Below are positions 12,305 through 25,068 of a stretch of 64,000 bases of DNA, one piece after another. The stretch comes from Acanthacorydalis orientalis (lineage: Eukaryota > Arthropoda > Insecta > Megaloptera > Corydalidae), in contig CM068317.1 in NCBI GenBank assembly GCA_034766995.1, positions 36,859,249-36,923,248 of the forward strand. The letters run 5' to 3'. Every line of letters starts with the position of its first letter. Positions within the stretch are counted from its first letter, which is position 1. The notes under the pieces are model-generated. The model did no database searches. It saw only the letters and a list, made by a program, of their open reading frames with translations, and was not told the origin of the DNA. Position numbers and translations under genes: made by a program.

Positions 12305-12805
12305 TTACGTTAATAGAAAAATAATTACGGTTTACAACCTTCAAATTCATATACATTTTTTAATTTAAGTTGTTTTAAGTAATCAATAATTGTTGGATGG
12401 CTAGACTCTATTTTTTGGGCAAGCTATCGAATTACTGTGCGTAGTTCTGATTCAACTGATGCCTTCAATTGATCGCTATGAACTGACGAAGAACGTCCAC
12501 GACCTTCTTCATCTTTAAGGCTCTCATCCCCAGTACGAATTTTTTGAAATCACCATTACACCGTACTTTGCTTAACAGTACCCACACGAAAAGCATCGTT
12601 TAGTTTACGAGCAGTTTCTGCATACAAAGCTCATACAAAAAGAGTGCTTTTATTTGCTTCTTTTCAATAGGCCAATTTAAAGTAAAATTAATAATAAAAC
12701 CAAAGTCGATATCACCAAAATACAGATCGAAAAATTCACTTATTGAAAAAAATTAAGGTTAGAATTTAGAAAATAAAAATTCTAATTTCTTTCGTAGCAA
12801 CCTAA
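12305..12805 (-). mobile_element. internally deleted mariner element
   Basis: The left end TTACGTTAATAG...AATAATTACGG (12305-12330) and the right end, read inward, TTAGGTTGCTACGAAAG (down from 12805) both resemble the TTAGGTTGG...AATTGCGG ends of Hsmar1-type mariners. TA dinucleotides flank it at 12303-12304 and 12806-12807. The 501-bp element keeps only the N-terminal part of a transposase on the minus strand, which runs almost straight into the left TIR, so the catalytic part has been deleted. It is a separate and more diverged insertion than the copy at 8453-9696. Confidence 0.88.
12328..12668 (-). pseudogene. mariner transposase N-terminal fragment
   Basis: Reading leftward from 12668: IEKKQIKALFLYEL, a frameshift, then ARKLNDAFRVGTVKQSTV, stop, WWFQKIRTGDESLKDEEGRG, SSSVHSDQLKASVE, a second stop after TVIR, then LAQKIESSHPTIIDYLKQ. 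These are the two helix-turn-helix units of a cecropia/Hsmar1-like transposase. No D,D34D catalytic region remains. Non-functional. Confidence 0.9.
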
Positions 12806-12807
12806 TA

Positions 12808-13220
12808 GTTTAAATAACATAATTTTTCTGAAAAGATTAATAAACAACAAAAAACTCAACTGAAATGTATTGAAAAAATGGACATTTCGTTTTAAATATT
12901 ACAAGCGAAAAATCTGCACCTCAAAATATACTTTCAATATTTGATAATTTGCTTGCTTATTCTTATTTTTATAATTAATTATTTAAATTATTAAATACAT
13001 ATTATTAAGTACACATTAATAAATATTAATTTAAAGTCAGTTTTAATTAATTAATGGGTAAATAAAAACATTGCACGATAAGAAAAATACTTTAAATATT
13101 AGTTCAAATAGAATTCAAAAATATTCATTATAAAACTGATTGAAATTTTAAGCAGATTATCAATGAAAGTAGAATAATATTTCTTGTATTGTAGTTAAAA
13201 GTAAAGAGTATTAAGTAAAC

Positions 13221-13224
<4 letters not shown>
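12808..13224. other. AT-rich non-coding stretch
   Basis: No feature recognised. Confidence 0.5.

Positions 13225-13267
<43 letters not shown>
13225..13267. repeat. TA array
   Basis: Pure TA. Its edges ATTAATATA and TATATTAAT are complementary, but this is too simple to be informative. Confidence 0.95.
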
Positions 13268-13271
<4 letters not shown>

Positions 13272-13532
13272 TTTATTGTATTCTGTTTTTAATAATAAAG
13301 CTTTTATGTTTTTATTCTTCTTATCTGATGAAATTGCTTTTAAAATTTCACCCTTTTTTAGGTAATTTATCTAAAGATAACTAAAAAAAACGGTTTATAC
13401 TAGATAAGATGAATAAAGATTCTATGATGTATTAAGGTTTTGTTGTATGTTTCCTTAAAATATACCTTTTTTTATATACATTGTTTCTGTCTATTGTATA
13501 TAATAGTAATTATACTATCATGTCTCATCGAT

Positions 13533-13805
13533 TTACGAATAATTGATCTTATACTTTTGGTGCTTTAAAAAAAACATATAAGAAAAACAATACAATGCAG
13601 CCATGATTAAAGAATAATACAAAGTATTCAAAAGTACTTCATTATAATTGTCTAGCAACGAAATATTAACGGCCAAGTACAAAACCGAAATAAAAAATAC
13701 ACATAATGAAAAGAGCCCTAACTCCAAATACAATATAGGAATGGAGGCAAGTTCATTCTTGTAGCAACTGAAGTAAAACGTCACTCGTATTGAGTACCAA
13801 CACAA
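13533..13805 (-). other. 90-codon hydrophobic open frame, probably chance
   Basis: It encodes two strongly hydrophobic stretches (around residues 29-50 and 60-80) with a basic C-terminal tail, like a small two-pass membrane protein. T-rich DNA yields Phe/Leu/Ile/Tyr-rich frames by chance, and no family is recognised. I list it because it is one of the few non-repetitive frames ending in a CpG-bearing island; I do not claim a gene. Confidence 0.12.
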
Positions 13806-13965
13806 AATGGCAAACTAACGTATCCACTTGCCGCAAAAGTGGCTATGCCGTGCAGTTAGACCTTTGTTAATAATAGATGTGGCGCTTTTTGAATAGCTGC
13901 TCGATTGCAAGCAACGACCTTTGAATGTTGTTTTGTTTTGCTTAACATGTTTTTATGTTAGGTGT
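13790..13965. other. CpG-containing island, possible regulatory element
   Basis: Short GC-richer patch with GATGTGGCGCT at 13875-13885, GCCGTGCAG and TTAGGTGT. No frame of interest crosses it. Confidence 0.25.
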
Positions 13966-14052
13966 TTGTATAGATTTTTTTTGCGACAATTAAAATACAG
14001 TATCTACAGAGTAAATTAATGAATAAACTTCGTTTTACACACTTCATGGGAA

Positions 14053-14055
14053 ACC

Positions 14056-14123
<68 letters not shown>

Positions 14124-14126
14124 GGT
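14053..14126. repeat. TA array inside a 12-bp inverted repeat
   Basis: ACCAAATTGAAT (14053-14064) and its exact reverse complement ATTCAATTTGGT (14115-14126) enclose about 50 bp of pure TA. Confidence 0.95.
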
Positions 14127-16015
14127 AAAATAAAAATTTTATATTAACTGATATCGTTTCTGTAATTTCATCGAATGTTTTGTCCTACTAAACTAGTCAT
14201 TAATAGAAAATTCTATTAGGTATAAAACACTATATTAGTCCCATTCCAAAAAATAAATTCATTATACAAACAATTTTTTTATATTAATTGAATCCTTTTT
14301 TTCTAAAAAAATGTTTAGAATTTACAAACATCAAATTATATTAAAATAAAATTAATAAGAATAAAATAAGCATCCAATAAATAAACAAACCTAAAACATA
14401 GAAATATATAAATGCATTATTATCAATAACTTTTTATCAAGAATATTATAAATTGAAATGATTTTATAAAAAATGTGTATTTATTGAATTTTTTTGTTCA
14501 CACAATCTGAAAATTGTATCGTAAAAAATGTTTATATACAAATATACTTTTGAATAATCCGATTAAATAAAATAGAATTTATGGATTATTGAATATGTTT
14601 TTTTTTTATTTTTTTTAACATTGATTAAAACTTATGAGCCAACATTTTACTTATATTGCCTAATTTTAATAGAGCTTTTATTGTTTTAAATCATTGAAAG
14701 TTTTAATAAAAACAACCGCTAGCATATTTAATAAACATAAATTGACATTTGTAACATCAGTTTTAATTATGTTATAATTCAGTAGTTTTTTATAGCCATT
14801 TCTTAAATTAATTTTAATTTTTACATACTTAATATTGTAAATTATATTCTTATTGTAATTTGAAATATTTTTTGCAATGACATTTTTAACAATTTTTAAA
14901 TTAAACTAATACTTTTGTATTCACTTTTTATTAAATTTTTACAAAGATAGATTAATAAAATAATTATATAAGATTTATGAAAAATATGCAACTTATTTTT
15001 TAAAAACTTTAAATAATTCCATAAAACCTTTTTTTCGGAATATGTAACGGCTATTAAACAAACTAATCAAGTTAAAATACTATAAGTACAATCTATTGAT
15101 CCAATTTGTTAACGTGTTTGTACCAAACTAAGTTTTGTTAAGGAATTACAGGCACATGATATGGTCATATAGTTATAGTTACTGTACGTTAGTCTGATCA
15201 CTATTGTCTTTCTATCTAAATGAAATCAATTATTTTACATGTAGATACATCGAAAGGATCTAACGAGTCAACTAGAGCTTAAAAGTAACCATAAATAGTG
15301 AAGTTCGTTCTAATTACTAAGACACCGATTGCAATTCTAAATGTAGATTTATGTGTTCTACCACATGTAATATCATGCAGATAGAATTGAGAAGATGGGA
15401 TTATAAGTTGAATAATGCCAGATTCAATATATAAAAAGATTTGCAAATAGTACGTCTAAATTGATTTTTAAATGGCAAAGAAGTTATATATTTAGCTGTG
15501 TTGTAATTAACTATTTTTTCAGTTAAAACCAAAATAAATAAGACAATTCGTTGATAATGACTCAGTATAAATTTATACTAAAAGTACACTAAAGGATCAA
15601 ATTGTATAAAGACTTCAATTAGTTTTATTGACAATTAAAAATATTTATAATGTTTTTATAAAAAAAGATTAAAATATTTTCACGAGAATCATTGAAAATA
15701 AAGAATAAGAATTTATATTATTATAAGTATATATTGTAATGCCGAATTAAATATTTATATTTTATGCATTTAATTACGAAATAAGGTTAAGAGTGAGTAG
15801 AAATATTTAGTTAATTAATTTTAAATAAATATATTCAGAGCTTCTGTATCATAAAATATCTAAGTGCAAAGAATATATATTATATGATGTTAGTTTATAA
15901 TTAATGAAACACTTTTTAGTTCTTTTAGAATATATAAATGATTCAAGTATTTAAATTAGCTATTTAATTCAACTACAAAACCGTTCAAATTACAATAGAA
16001 TTGACAAAACGTAAT
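14127..16015. other. AT-rich non-coding stretch
   Basis: Nearly 1.9 kb with no frame over 60 codons and no repeat recognised. Confidence 0.6.
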
Positions 16016-16019
16016 TGAA

Positions 16020-16510
16020 TAAAAAAAGCAAAACAGCGCTGTAAAATATCAGAATAAAATTTCCGCATTGTAAAGAAAACCCTCTATTAGGGTATCACCC
16101 CACAATGACAAAATTGAAAGTACATAGTTTAGTTCTTTGTGAACTCAGTACAAGGAATTCAATTCACATATATACCTACCTATCTACATCTTTGGAGAGT
16201 CATACGTTGAGGCATATACAACACAACAGAATAGCAAGACAGAGCACGATCCAAAGTGAATAAAACAAAATGAAGTATTATCGATTTTGCCATTAGCAAC
16301 GAACGGTGCAGGAGAATGGTGGATGACGGTGCTGCTGCTGCTTGGCGGCAACCAGCTAGTATAAAACGCGTGCACATACACGTACATATATATAGAGTGT
16401 TCGAGAATGGAATCTATGTATGTAACGTGAGTAATACTGTTATGTAATAGACGATGAGAAATTATGAACGTTTTTGAAACACGTGTCAAACAAAAATGTA
16501 CGGAAAAGTT
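16020..16510. other. CpG-containing island, possible regulatory element
   Basis: It contains a GCTGCTGCTGC tract near 16330-16340, CGCGTGCACATACACGTAC near 16367-16385 and a TATAAAAC at about 16361. Overlapping minus frames of 65 and 101 codons (16180-16489) show no domain. Promoter or enhancer possible. Confidence 0.28.
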
Positions 16511-17718
16511 GTAATCAGATTTTTTGAAAATGAGTACGATTTTTTGTTAAAAGTACAGCAATAATGATTAATAACTGTAACTAATTAAAATTAACGCTCA
16601 TTGTCTTTAATGAAATTGACTAATTACCACACAATTCTGAAAAACTTTTCTATTTAATCGAATTCAATTATGTATTTTTAACTAAATATGCTATTATCCA
16701 TCTTACAATCCAAATATTTCATTCTATATCACGATTAGATTATTCATAGTAAAGAAAATTAGGTATCGCTTGTAAAATGTATTTAATATTCCAACTAAAA
16801 ACTAATAATTTTCATTCGATTATATAAATTATGGGTAAAACATTTTAAAAAATAAAGAAATATTAAAAACAAATCAATTATTTTTTAAATCATTGTTTAT
16901 TAATATTATATATTTTTTTAAAAATAATATTACTCCATTTTGAATGAAAATTAACCTACTACTTTTCATCTAAATCAACGTATCAGTTTTATTTTACGTT
17001 TAATCAGGACCACAGATATCACACCTGAATCCTTGAAGATACTCTGTCATTTTTGATTCTACTATCAGTTTTAACTTAAATTATTTTCAAATAAATGAAT
17101 GGTATTTGAGTCAGATCAAAGCATCTACCTGTATATAATAAAGCAAACATTCAATAATATTTTTGACTATTTAATATTTTTAACACTAATTTATGAACAA
17201 AGAGTATGTATATAAATTTTGTATGTGCAAAAGAAAAATTGCTAGACTTAGAAACAATAATTTAACAATAATAATTAAACATATTAAACACATAACATCA
17301 ATTGTTGTAGATAAACATATAAATAATTGTAAATATTAAATGTTTTAATTACTGACAAATAAATTAAAAGCAAGCCATTAACTTTTTAAGAAATACATGT
17401 TTTAACAGAAATTAATAAGTAGTATTTTTAGATGATTTAGTATCATCAGTAAATGAAACGATTTTAATAAAAAAAATATGCAATCGAATTTACTAGCTCA
17501 TCAATAAGACAAGTGCGTAAAATTTAAAAGATTACAGAGAAGAATATGCTATAAATACTTTTTTGTTTATAATTCTGTACAGCATACCGGCATCGACTGA
17601 AAGATTGATTGAAGGTTTGTTAATATTTATTTTAAAAATATTTCTGTTTATATTTTAAAAGTCAGCTTTGAAGTTTATTTTCCAATTATTTGTATATATA
17701 ATACATATACAAACAAAG

Positions 17719-17720
<2 letters not shown>
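16511..17720. other. AT-rich non-coding stretch
   Basis: Nothing recognised. Confidence 0.55.

Positions 17721-17782
<62 letters not shown>
17721..17782. repeat. TA array
   Basis: About 62 bp of pure TA. Frames crossing it on both strands are Tyr-Ile translations. Confidence 0.97.
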
Positions 17783-17786
<4 letters not shown>

Positions 17787-18270
17787 TATATTTGAAAAAA
17801 GTATTTTATTTGAAAAATATGTAGTGATAGGGAAACAAATCATAATATATTATAAATATTGGAATAATTACATTACACATTACCAAAAAAGATAATATTT
17901 TTTGTATATAATATTTTTGAACATATTTCGTGCCACAATTTGTTGAATAATCATTAACATTTTCAAATCAAGCAAATTAAATTATTTAGTTACAATCAAT
18001 AGTATATTTGAGGGATTAGAATAAAAGTCATTGTTTATGAAAGAAAAATCTAAATAAAATATAATAATATCACTCGTCATAGAGCACTATTTCACTTTTC
18101 ATTTACGAATATACATTTTTAATACATATTAGTGAAGTAAAATGCAAAAAAAAATAAATTAATGTAAACGACATATTCGCGTGAAAAAAATGACGAATTA
18201 TTAATGACAATTAGAACAACTAGCCTTAATACATTACAAATAATTGGAATACATGAACTAAACACTCTAT
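17783..18270. other. AT-rich non-coding stretch
   Basis: Nothing recognised. Confidence 0.5.
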
Positions 18271-18272
18271 AT

Positions 18273-18313
18273 ATTCATGCATACTCATACCTGAGTAATA
18301 CACTTGCATGAAT
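18273..18313. repeat. nested hairpin
   Basis: Outer arms ATTCATGCA (18273-18281) and TGCATGAAT (18305-18313) enclose an inner perfect stem ACTCA/TGAGT with a TACC loop. Perfect pairing is 14 bp with a one-sided bulge. Confidence 0.6.
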
Positions 18314-18314
18314 T

Positions 18315-18600
18315 CAGGTCCGTTTTCACTTACAGTGTGGTTATATAATACAGGTAAAACCCATGATTTCCGTACCAAAATTAATTAATGGCAAGATTGT
18401 AATGTGTCAGAATTTATAAATAACAAACAACGTGTACATATGGAGCTTAACAAGATTTCGCAAAAGGAGGAGTAATATATCAATGAAATGGGTTTTAAAA
18501 ACACGTTACATTTATGCAAATCATGTGAAATTATTAAAAAATGATGTATAACTAGGTAATGAATAATATATTGACTTCAATAATTAATTATAATTTATAC
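18315..18600. other. non-coding stretch
   Basis: Slightly less AT-rich; nothing recognised. Confidence 0.4.
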
Positions 18601-18624
18601 GTGTGCATATATGTATGTATGCAT

Positions 18625-18625
18625 G

Positions 18626-18683
<58 letters not shown>
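18625..18683. repeat. TA array
   Basis: Preceded by TATGTATGCATG units from about 18607, with one CA interruption. Confidence 0.95.
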
Positions 18684-18685
<2 letters not shown>

Positions 18686-18689
18686 GTAA

Positions 18690-19163
<474 letters not shown>

Positions 19164-19439
19164 AAACGATTTAATGTAATTGGATACGTTAACTATTTTT
19201 GACTTAAGATCACTAATTTGAAAATTATACAGTTGATATTTCAGAAATGATACGATTATAAGGTTATTGATAGGATTATTGATTCAATAAATAACATTTA
19301 ACTATATATCGAAGTGGTTTTAATAAAAGCTTTAATCATTTCAATAATACTTTGAATAAGGGTTAGTATATCATTATGAAACAGTCATATTTCTTATCAT
19401 CCATGAACTGTTTTTAATTCGTAAATTAAGAAAATACAG

Positions 19440-20060
19440 GGTACAATAAATGTGCGTTAGAGAAAAGGAAACAGAAATTAAGGACAAGACCGACGTAACG
19501 GTTATCTTGATCCATCAATTATATAAGGTCTTACACGAAAAGCCGACTCTGTCGATCCTGTCGCAATACCACAAAACTATTTCTCTCTCGCTCATACAGA
19601 ACATTTCGCGATGCCGTGCCACCCAAGGGAACACAATAATGTGTGCATTATTAATAAGGTGGTAAGGGTAGTAACATTATACGAACTCCGAGTATTTTCC
19701 AGTAAAGGAGAATGTTATATGCATACTGTGATGTCATGTTATAGGTTTGTCGTTTATCGGAGTGAATCTCGTCGGTTGGTTCTTTGGTTGCTCGGGTACG
19801 TTGGTGAGATTGGTTGGTTGGTTGCTCGCTTCGTTACTACTTGCTTGTTGATTATAGTAGCATTCCGTGTGACCTTGATGTGTCTTACATTTTTGGTTAC
19901 GGTGATTAATTTCTGCTATTGTTGTAGACTTGTACGCATTACTGAAATCAGTTGTAAACTTGTATGCTGATATACAGAGTGCTTCGTAAATATGTCAACG
20001 CGTTATGAAGAATTGATCCATTCCGTTCCGTTTTTGTATATTTCGTGTGCCGTTCCACTG
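19440..20060. other. GC-richer island, possible regulatory element or exon
   Basis: A T/G-rich block with reiterated GGTTGGTT near 19775-19830. The 119-codon plus frame 19611-19970 is hydrophobic because of this T/G bias and matches no family I know. A 71-codon frame overlaps at 19450-19665. It could hold an untranslated exon or regulatory DNA. Confidence 0.25.
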
Positions 20061-20206
20061 AAGATAATTTATTTGAATCAATGAATTCAAACCAATAACC
20101 ATATTTTATTAAGTTAAATACGTTCTTCAAGTTAATTATTCCATTTAGTCGGAATTTATTTGATGGGAAATTCTGATAGGAAATATTCTCTCTCCATCTT
20201 CTCATG

Positions 20207-20234
20207 TATATATATATATATATATATATAATAT
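20207..20234. repeat. short TA array
   Basis: About 13 TA units after a TCTCTCTCCATCTTCTC pyrimidine tract. Confidence 0.9.
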
Positions 20235-20239
20235 GCAAA

Positions 20240-20640
20240 TTTATACAGATCACAGAAATAGCATGGTAAAAGACAAATAAACAAATTTGTTATTGGTTGA
20301 TGTAACAGACCGAAAATCAGTTAAAATACATGCCAAGGTTTTTATTTCGCATGTCGATTAATTAGGAATATATATATTAAATATGTTGCATGAAAATGAG
20401 TAAACATATACATTGTCAGCAAATCATTTCATTTTAATAATTAGAAGAACTATTAAATAAATTAAATACTAAATTGACCTCTTCACGTCAAAACAGAAAT
20501 AGGTTATAAATTATTAAGAAAATTTATTTTTTATGAACTTAGAAGATAATTAAGCTTGAATCAAATAAAATGTTTATTACAAGCATCTTCATGTAAATTA
20601 TTCAGTGTGATTCAATAAAAAGTAGGTTGATTAACTTCAA
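20240..20640. other. AT-rich non-coding stretch
   Basis: Nothing recognised. Confidence 0.45.
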
Positions 20641-20649
20641 ATTGGGCAA

Positions 20650-20699
20650 TCCTTCCCCGGGAATCGGCGAGCATAGCGAATAGGGGCAGAGCCCTCTGG
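20650..20699 (+). mobile_element. Helitron-like 3' terminus
   Basis: A GC-rich block (CGGCGAGCATAGCGAATA, then GGGGCAGAGCCC) ends in CTGG followed by T. A short hairpin upstream of a CTRR end with insertion before T is the hallmark of Helitron 3' ends. The same GCGAG-TAGCGA-GGGGC architecture recurs at 43868-43939 and 53739-53804. The 5' TC end and element length cannot be set by eye. Confidence 0.5.
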
Positions 20700-21235
20700 T
20701 ATAATTATAAAAATATACTTCGTAGTGAAATATTTTTTAGTTATATCAGATGTTTCATATAAAGTAATTATTAATTATTATAAACTGTATTTTTTAGAAG
20801 TATATGAGAATTAAAAATATGAGAAAAGTATAATTAATATTCAATTAATGATTAAAAACTGAATTATTCTACTTAATTGGCAATAGAATGTAAGTTAATA
20901 ATATTAAACCTGAAGTTTCGAAAACCGAAATTAATTATGTAGTGAGATTTTTAAATCTTTTTTTATATCTATAACTGAATAATTATTCAGAAATAATTAA
21001 TAATTTTAAGATTAATGAATTTGGTGGTATATAAATGTCAAAATAATATACAATTTACTCGGTAAACATAGATATTTGAAATGTTTATATATAGAAATGA
21101 GTTCAAATAGAAACACGTTATAACGATTGATGTCATTAACACATAAATGAAGCATTAAACACAAACCACCGTTACCTATAAATAAAAGTATAGGAATATA
21201 AAAACTATATAAATAAAAGATACGTCTCAATACAT
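20700..21235. other. AT-rich non-coding stretch
   Basis: Nothing recognised; the 91-codon minus frame at 21012-21287 is AT-biased and featureless. Confidence 0.45.
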
Positions 21236-21239
21236 CCGA

Positions 21240-21800
21240 AAATAATTCCGTTCTTTGTTTCATTCTATCCTGACTGTACGTTATCATTCACGCGGCACGT
21301 TATCAGAAACGGTGTACCTCCGTTTTACTATCAATTTAGCGCCCTTTTCTCGTCCAACCATTGCCGCAAAAGCTAATCATTGCCGATTTCGTCAGACCAT
21401 AATGATGCTTAAGTCGTACAACACGTTTACATCAGGCTTAGTGTTTCAGATTTAAATAAATTAATTAAAATTTCACGAAGTCCTAATGGCTTAATGGCTT
21501 CCAGTGGGATTTTCCTTTAACTGTACGTTACGTTGGCCATAACCCAACCACCCACATATCTATCTATCTACTGTCTACCTCTTTATCGATTTCCATGTTC
21601 ATGTTACTCTCTCTGTCAAGAGAATTATGCATGCGGTCTATTGAGCACGTAAATGAACCTTTTGAAGTGATCGTAAAACCTCTTTCTTTAAAGAATTGAT
21701 TTATGCGTCTGCAGAACGTATGGAAATACATTTTTCTTATGGCATTTTTATTTTTACGTTCGTTTATGCATACGAAGATAAGTTGTATATTCACTTAACT
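21240..21800. other. GC-richer island, possible regulatory element
   Basis: It contains CACGCGGCACG near 21289 and an ATCT tract at about 21557-21571. Two featureless frames (66 codons plus, 76 codons minus) overlap it. Confidence 0.22.
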
Positions 21801-22222
21801 TATTTGGCTTTATGTTAGTTTTTTTTTTTTGATTTATAGAAATGTATTTGCATGTGTTATTACATTTTGTTATTAAATTTAATATATAAATATTTTGTAT
21901 GCGGGAAAATGTTAACTTAATTCATATTCTAATCTGTATTTAAAAATAGTCTAATCGAAGGAAGTGAAGAACTATATTATTTTTAAATTATCACTGATAA
22001 AAAAATAAAAGGCAATTTTTTATTTATAAACCATTTTTTTATATTCTTATGATTAATTAAGAAACAAGTTTGGAAAAATTGCAAATAATATTTCAATTTT
22101 TATTTAAAAGATAAAAATATATTTTACTAGGTAAAAATAATAATCGTCAGTAAAAGAAGAATAAATGAAATATTTCTTAAAAATATTTTTTATGTTTATA
22201 TGAGTTAAATTTTTTACAATTC

Positions 22223-22225
<3 letters not shown>
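21801..22225. other. AT-rich non-coding stretch
   Basis: A ten-T run near 21821; nothing else. Confidence 0.45.

Positions 22226-22265
<40 letters not shown>
22226..22265. repeat. TA array
   Basis: About 20 pure units. Confidence 0.95.
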
Positions 22266-22268
<3 letters not shown>

Positions 22269-24331
22269 ACAATTTCGGATAAAAGTTATGTAAATGTCAA
22301 AAAAAAAAATAAAACTTTATTCTTATTTATTCTTTTCAGAAAAAATAAATACTTTAAATAAAAACACCCTGCATAAGTCAAGCAACGAATTTATTTCTTT
22401 TCATAATAAATATAAGCAAAATCAATTTACTTTATAAAGTTTCGTTCCGACGTTTCATGTATAATATTTACTTTGAAGTGAATATCATATGTTCTGAAAT
22501 GATCAAACAATTCCATTTGTTTTATATTTGTTGAATGCTTGGAATGAAGTACACGTACAAGCATACATATCAATATAATGCGGTTATTTCAAATGGAGGG
22601 AATTAAATATTTAGTAGTAATAATGTCTCCAAATGTAGTTTGTACAAGTACAAATATTTGTAATGCTCGTGTGGAACTCTGACATTAGAACATGTAAATA
22701 TATGATGTGTTTTAAGTGTTTTCAGTTCTATAATGACAATAATGGTTCATTTAATAATATATTGTTTTATTTAAATTAAACATTAACATGCTATTAGTTT
22801 TCAAGCACTTTGAACATTAAAAAATCAAATGTATTTCTATATTTGGATTTAGTATTTAATGCACGAATTACACTGTAAATGTTTTAGTATATTTGTAATA
22901 TAAATTGTCAATAAATCATTAACAATTGAAACGTAAATAGAAAAATAAAAGAATTTACCTTAAAGGATATTTTAATAAATAGCTTATTTATAACTGAGTA
23001 ATTCTAGTTCTAAAGAGAACTTACAATTTATATTTATTTGAACTAATAATATGTTATGAATACTTTTTTTTAAAAAAACTGCTTACTGAAGGACGATTTG
23101 AATATTTGATGACCAACTTTTATAAACGATTCAATTTGATTGAAAAATAAAAAAGATATCAATAGAAGGAACGGTAATCTACAAAAAACTGACATCGATG
23201 ATCATAAAAAACCTTTTTATAAAATCATATATGTATTGGTTAAGGATATTAAAGATATATAGAATTAATTTATCATTAGATTATCATTAAACTTAAAAAA
23301 TTGATATTTTTTTAATGGATATGTTTGGATGTTTAGTTGTTTCTGAAAGTTAGTATTCTAGGGTTAAAGTGTTTTGTCATATTTTCAAGGTTATTCGTCG
23401 ACAGTTAATATGATTAATTTTTAAAAATAAATGTTACTGTTTATTTTATTTTAAAGAATATTAGACATAGTTTTGTTGGTGTAACATTCAAAAAAAGGAA
23501 ATAGAAGTTCTATTGTGTAAATCTGGTAAAATATTAATAAAAATATTTTTTTTCAATTTTTACATAATAAAAGAACGAACAGAGCGAATCTGATTAACTC
23601 AGAGAATATAACTGAAGTTTAGTAATCAACATAATAAACGAAAGTTTCTTCACTATCAAATTTTCTAGCTGAAAATAATAAACCGTAAGCTTTCTCCTTA
23701 AAATCAGTTAAGATTGAAATATAATAGAACAAGATAATCCGCATGATATATCTTTTATATACATTAGCATACTCATACTTATTAACAATTTATATTTTAT
23801 AAAAACATACATTCAAACTGTATAACTTTATACTCTATGTAATTAAATCAATTTTCTTAGTCTGAAAAAATCTGTAAATAATTTATGTCAATATTCTTTC
23901 AAACAAATTTTACAACGAAATTTATTAAACGACATCTAAAGTTTATAAAATATTTTCTTTATCGTTTAAGTTGACTTTTATTAGATTTATATGTCGAATT
24001 TCAAAAACAAATACGCCGACAAACAAATTTACTTGAAACCAGTAAAGAAACAAAGATTTTCACTAAAGTTTTAACCGGTTAGAATTGCAAAGACATTGAG
24101 CACAAATAAAATAAACGTTTTAAATGAAACTTTATATGTGAACTTGAAATGAATTTCACCTTTTGATACATTAGTCGCTAGTTGATGTAACTGGTGCAAA
24201 ATCATGGATACTTCTCAACTCTTCATTGATAACCAGTTTACGCAAATGAATATATTTTCTTTCGATATTGTTTTTTCCAAATCTACCAATTAAATTGGGT
24301 AATATAACATCGATAAAATAAAAATAATAAC

Positions 24332-24334
<3 letters not shown>
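22266..24334. other. AT-rich non-coding stretch
   Basis: Over 2 kb with no frame, repeat or RNA recognised. A slightly less AT-rich patch spans 22370-22690. Confidence 0.55.

Positions 24335-24383
<49 letters not shown>
24335..24383. repeat. TA array
   Basis: Pure TA bordered by CAATTA and TTATAATTAAGG. Confidence 0.95.
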
Positions 24384-24389
<6 letters not shown>

Positions 24390-24983
24390 TAAGGAACAAC
24401 TTTATTTATTTTATATACTGAAATGAAATGATTGGAACAAGCTGTATTTAACAACATTAATATTGAGAAAATATTTAAAAATATGTAGATATGTGTTCCA
24501 TTTGGTAAAACAGATTGTTTGATCAATTTTTTACTACACCTGTAATGGAGGTCGAGGAACGTATTAGTGAGGCTCCGGTATCATTAAAAACAGATTTACA
24601 TTTGTATGAACTACGTAAAAATGTATATTTCCGAGATACTTTCGTTATACGCTCTAAACGGTATGAGAGAAAGAGATGGATTATAGAATAATGTTTATAA
24701 TATGAATTTCTATGCAAATACGTTCAACGTTAGAATCCAAGAATATATTTTCTTTACTGATTTGTGTTAACGTAACGCATTAATTATGAAAATAATGTTT
24801 GTAAACCAATAAAATTGTAATAAATTTCCAGTTTATTTATACATCCACTAAGCCGTATATTGAATATACTTTTTATAATAAATATTTTTTATGATTTATT
24901 CGTTTTTAAATGGTTTAATTTAAATAGCTTTTTTGGATACAATGTTATATAAATTACAAAGTTAAAATCGGAATTACGCAGAA
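24384..24983. other. non-coding stretch
   Basis: A 64-codon minus frame (24523-24717) is featureless; nothing else recognised. Confidence 0.4.
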
Positions 24984-25067
<84 letters not shown>

Positions 25068-25068
25068 T
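24984..25068. repeat. TA array with interruptions
   Basis: CATATACATA near 25001 and TGTATA near 25051 interrupt the run. The 121-codon minus frame 24889-25254 owes its length to this array. Confidence 0.95.

Noticed and set aside
19611..19970. 119-codon hydrophobic frame as a membrane protein
   Set aside because: The hydrophobicity follows from T/G-rich reiterated sequence, and no family is recognised.
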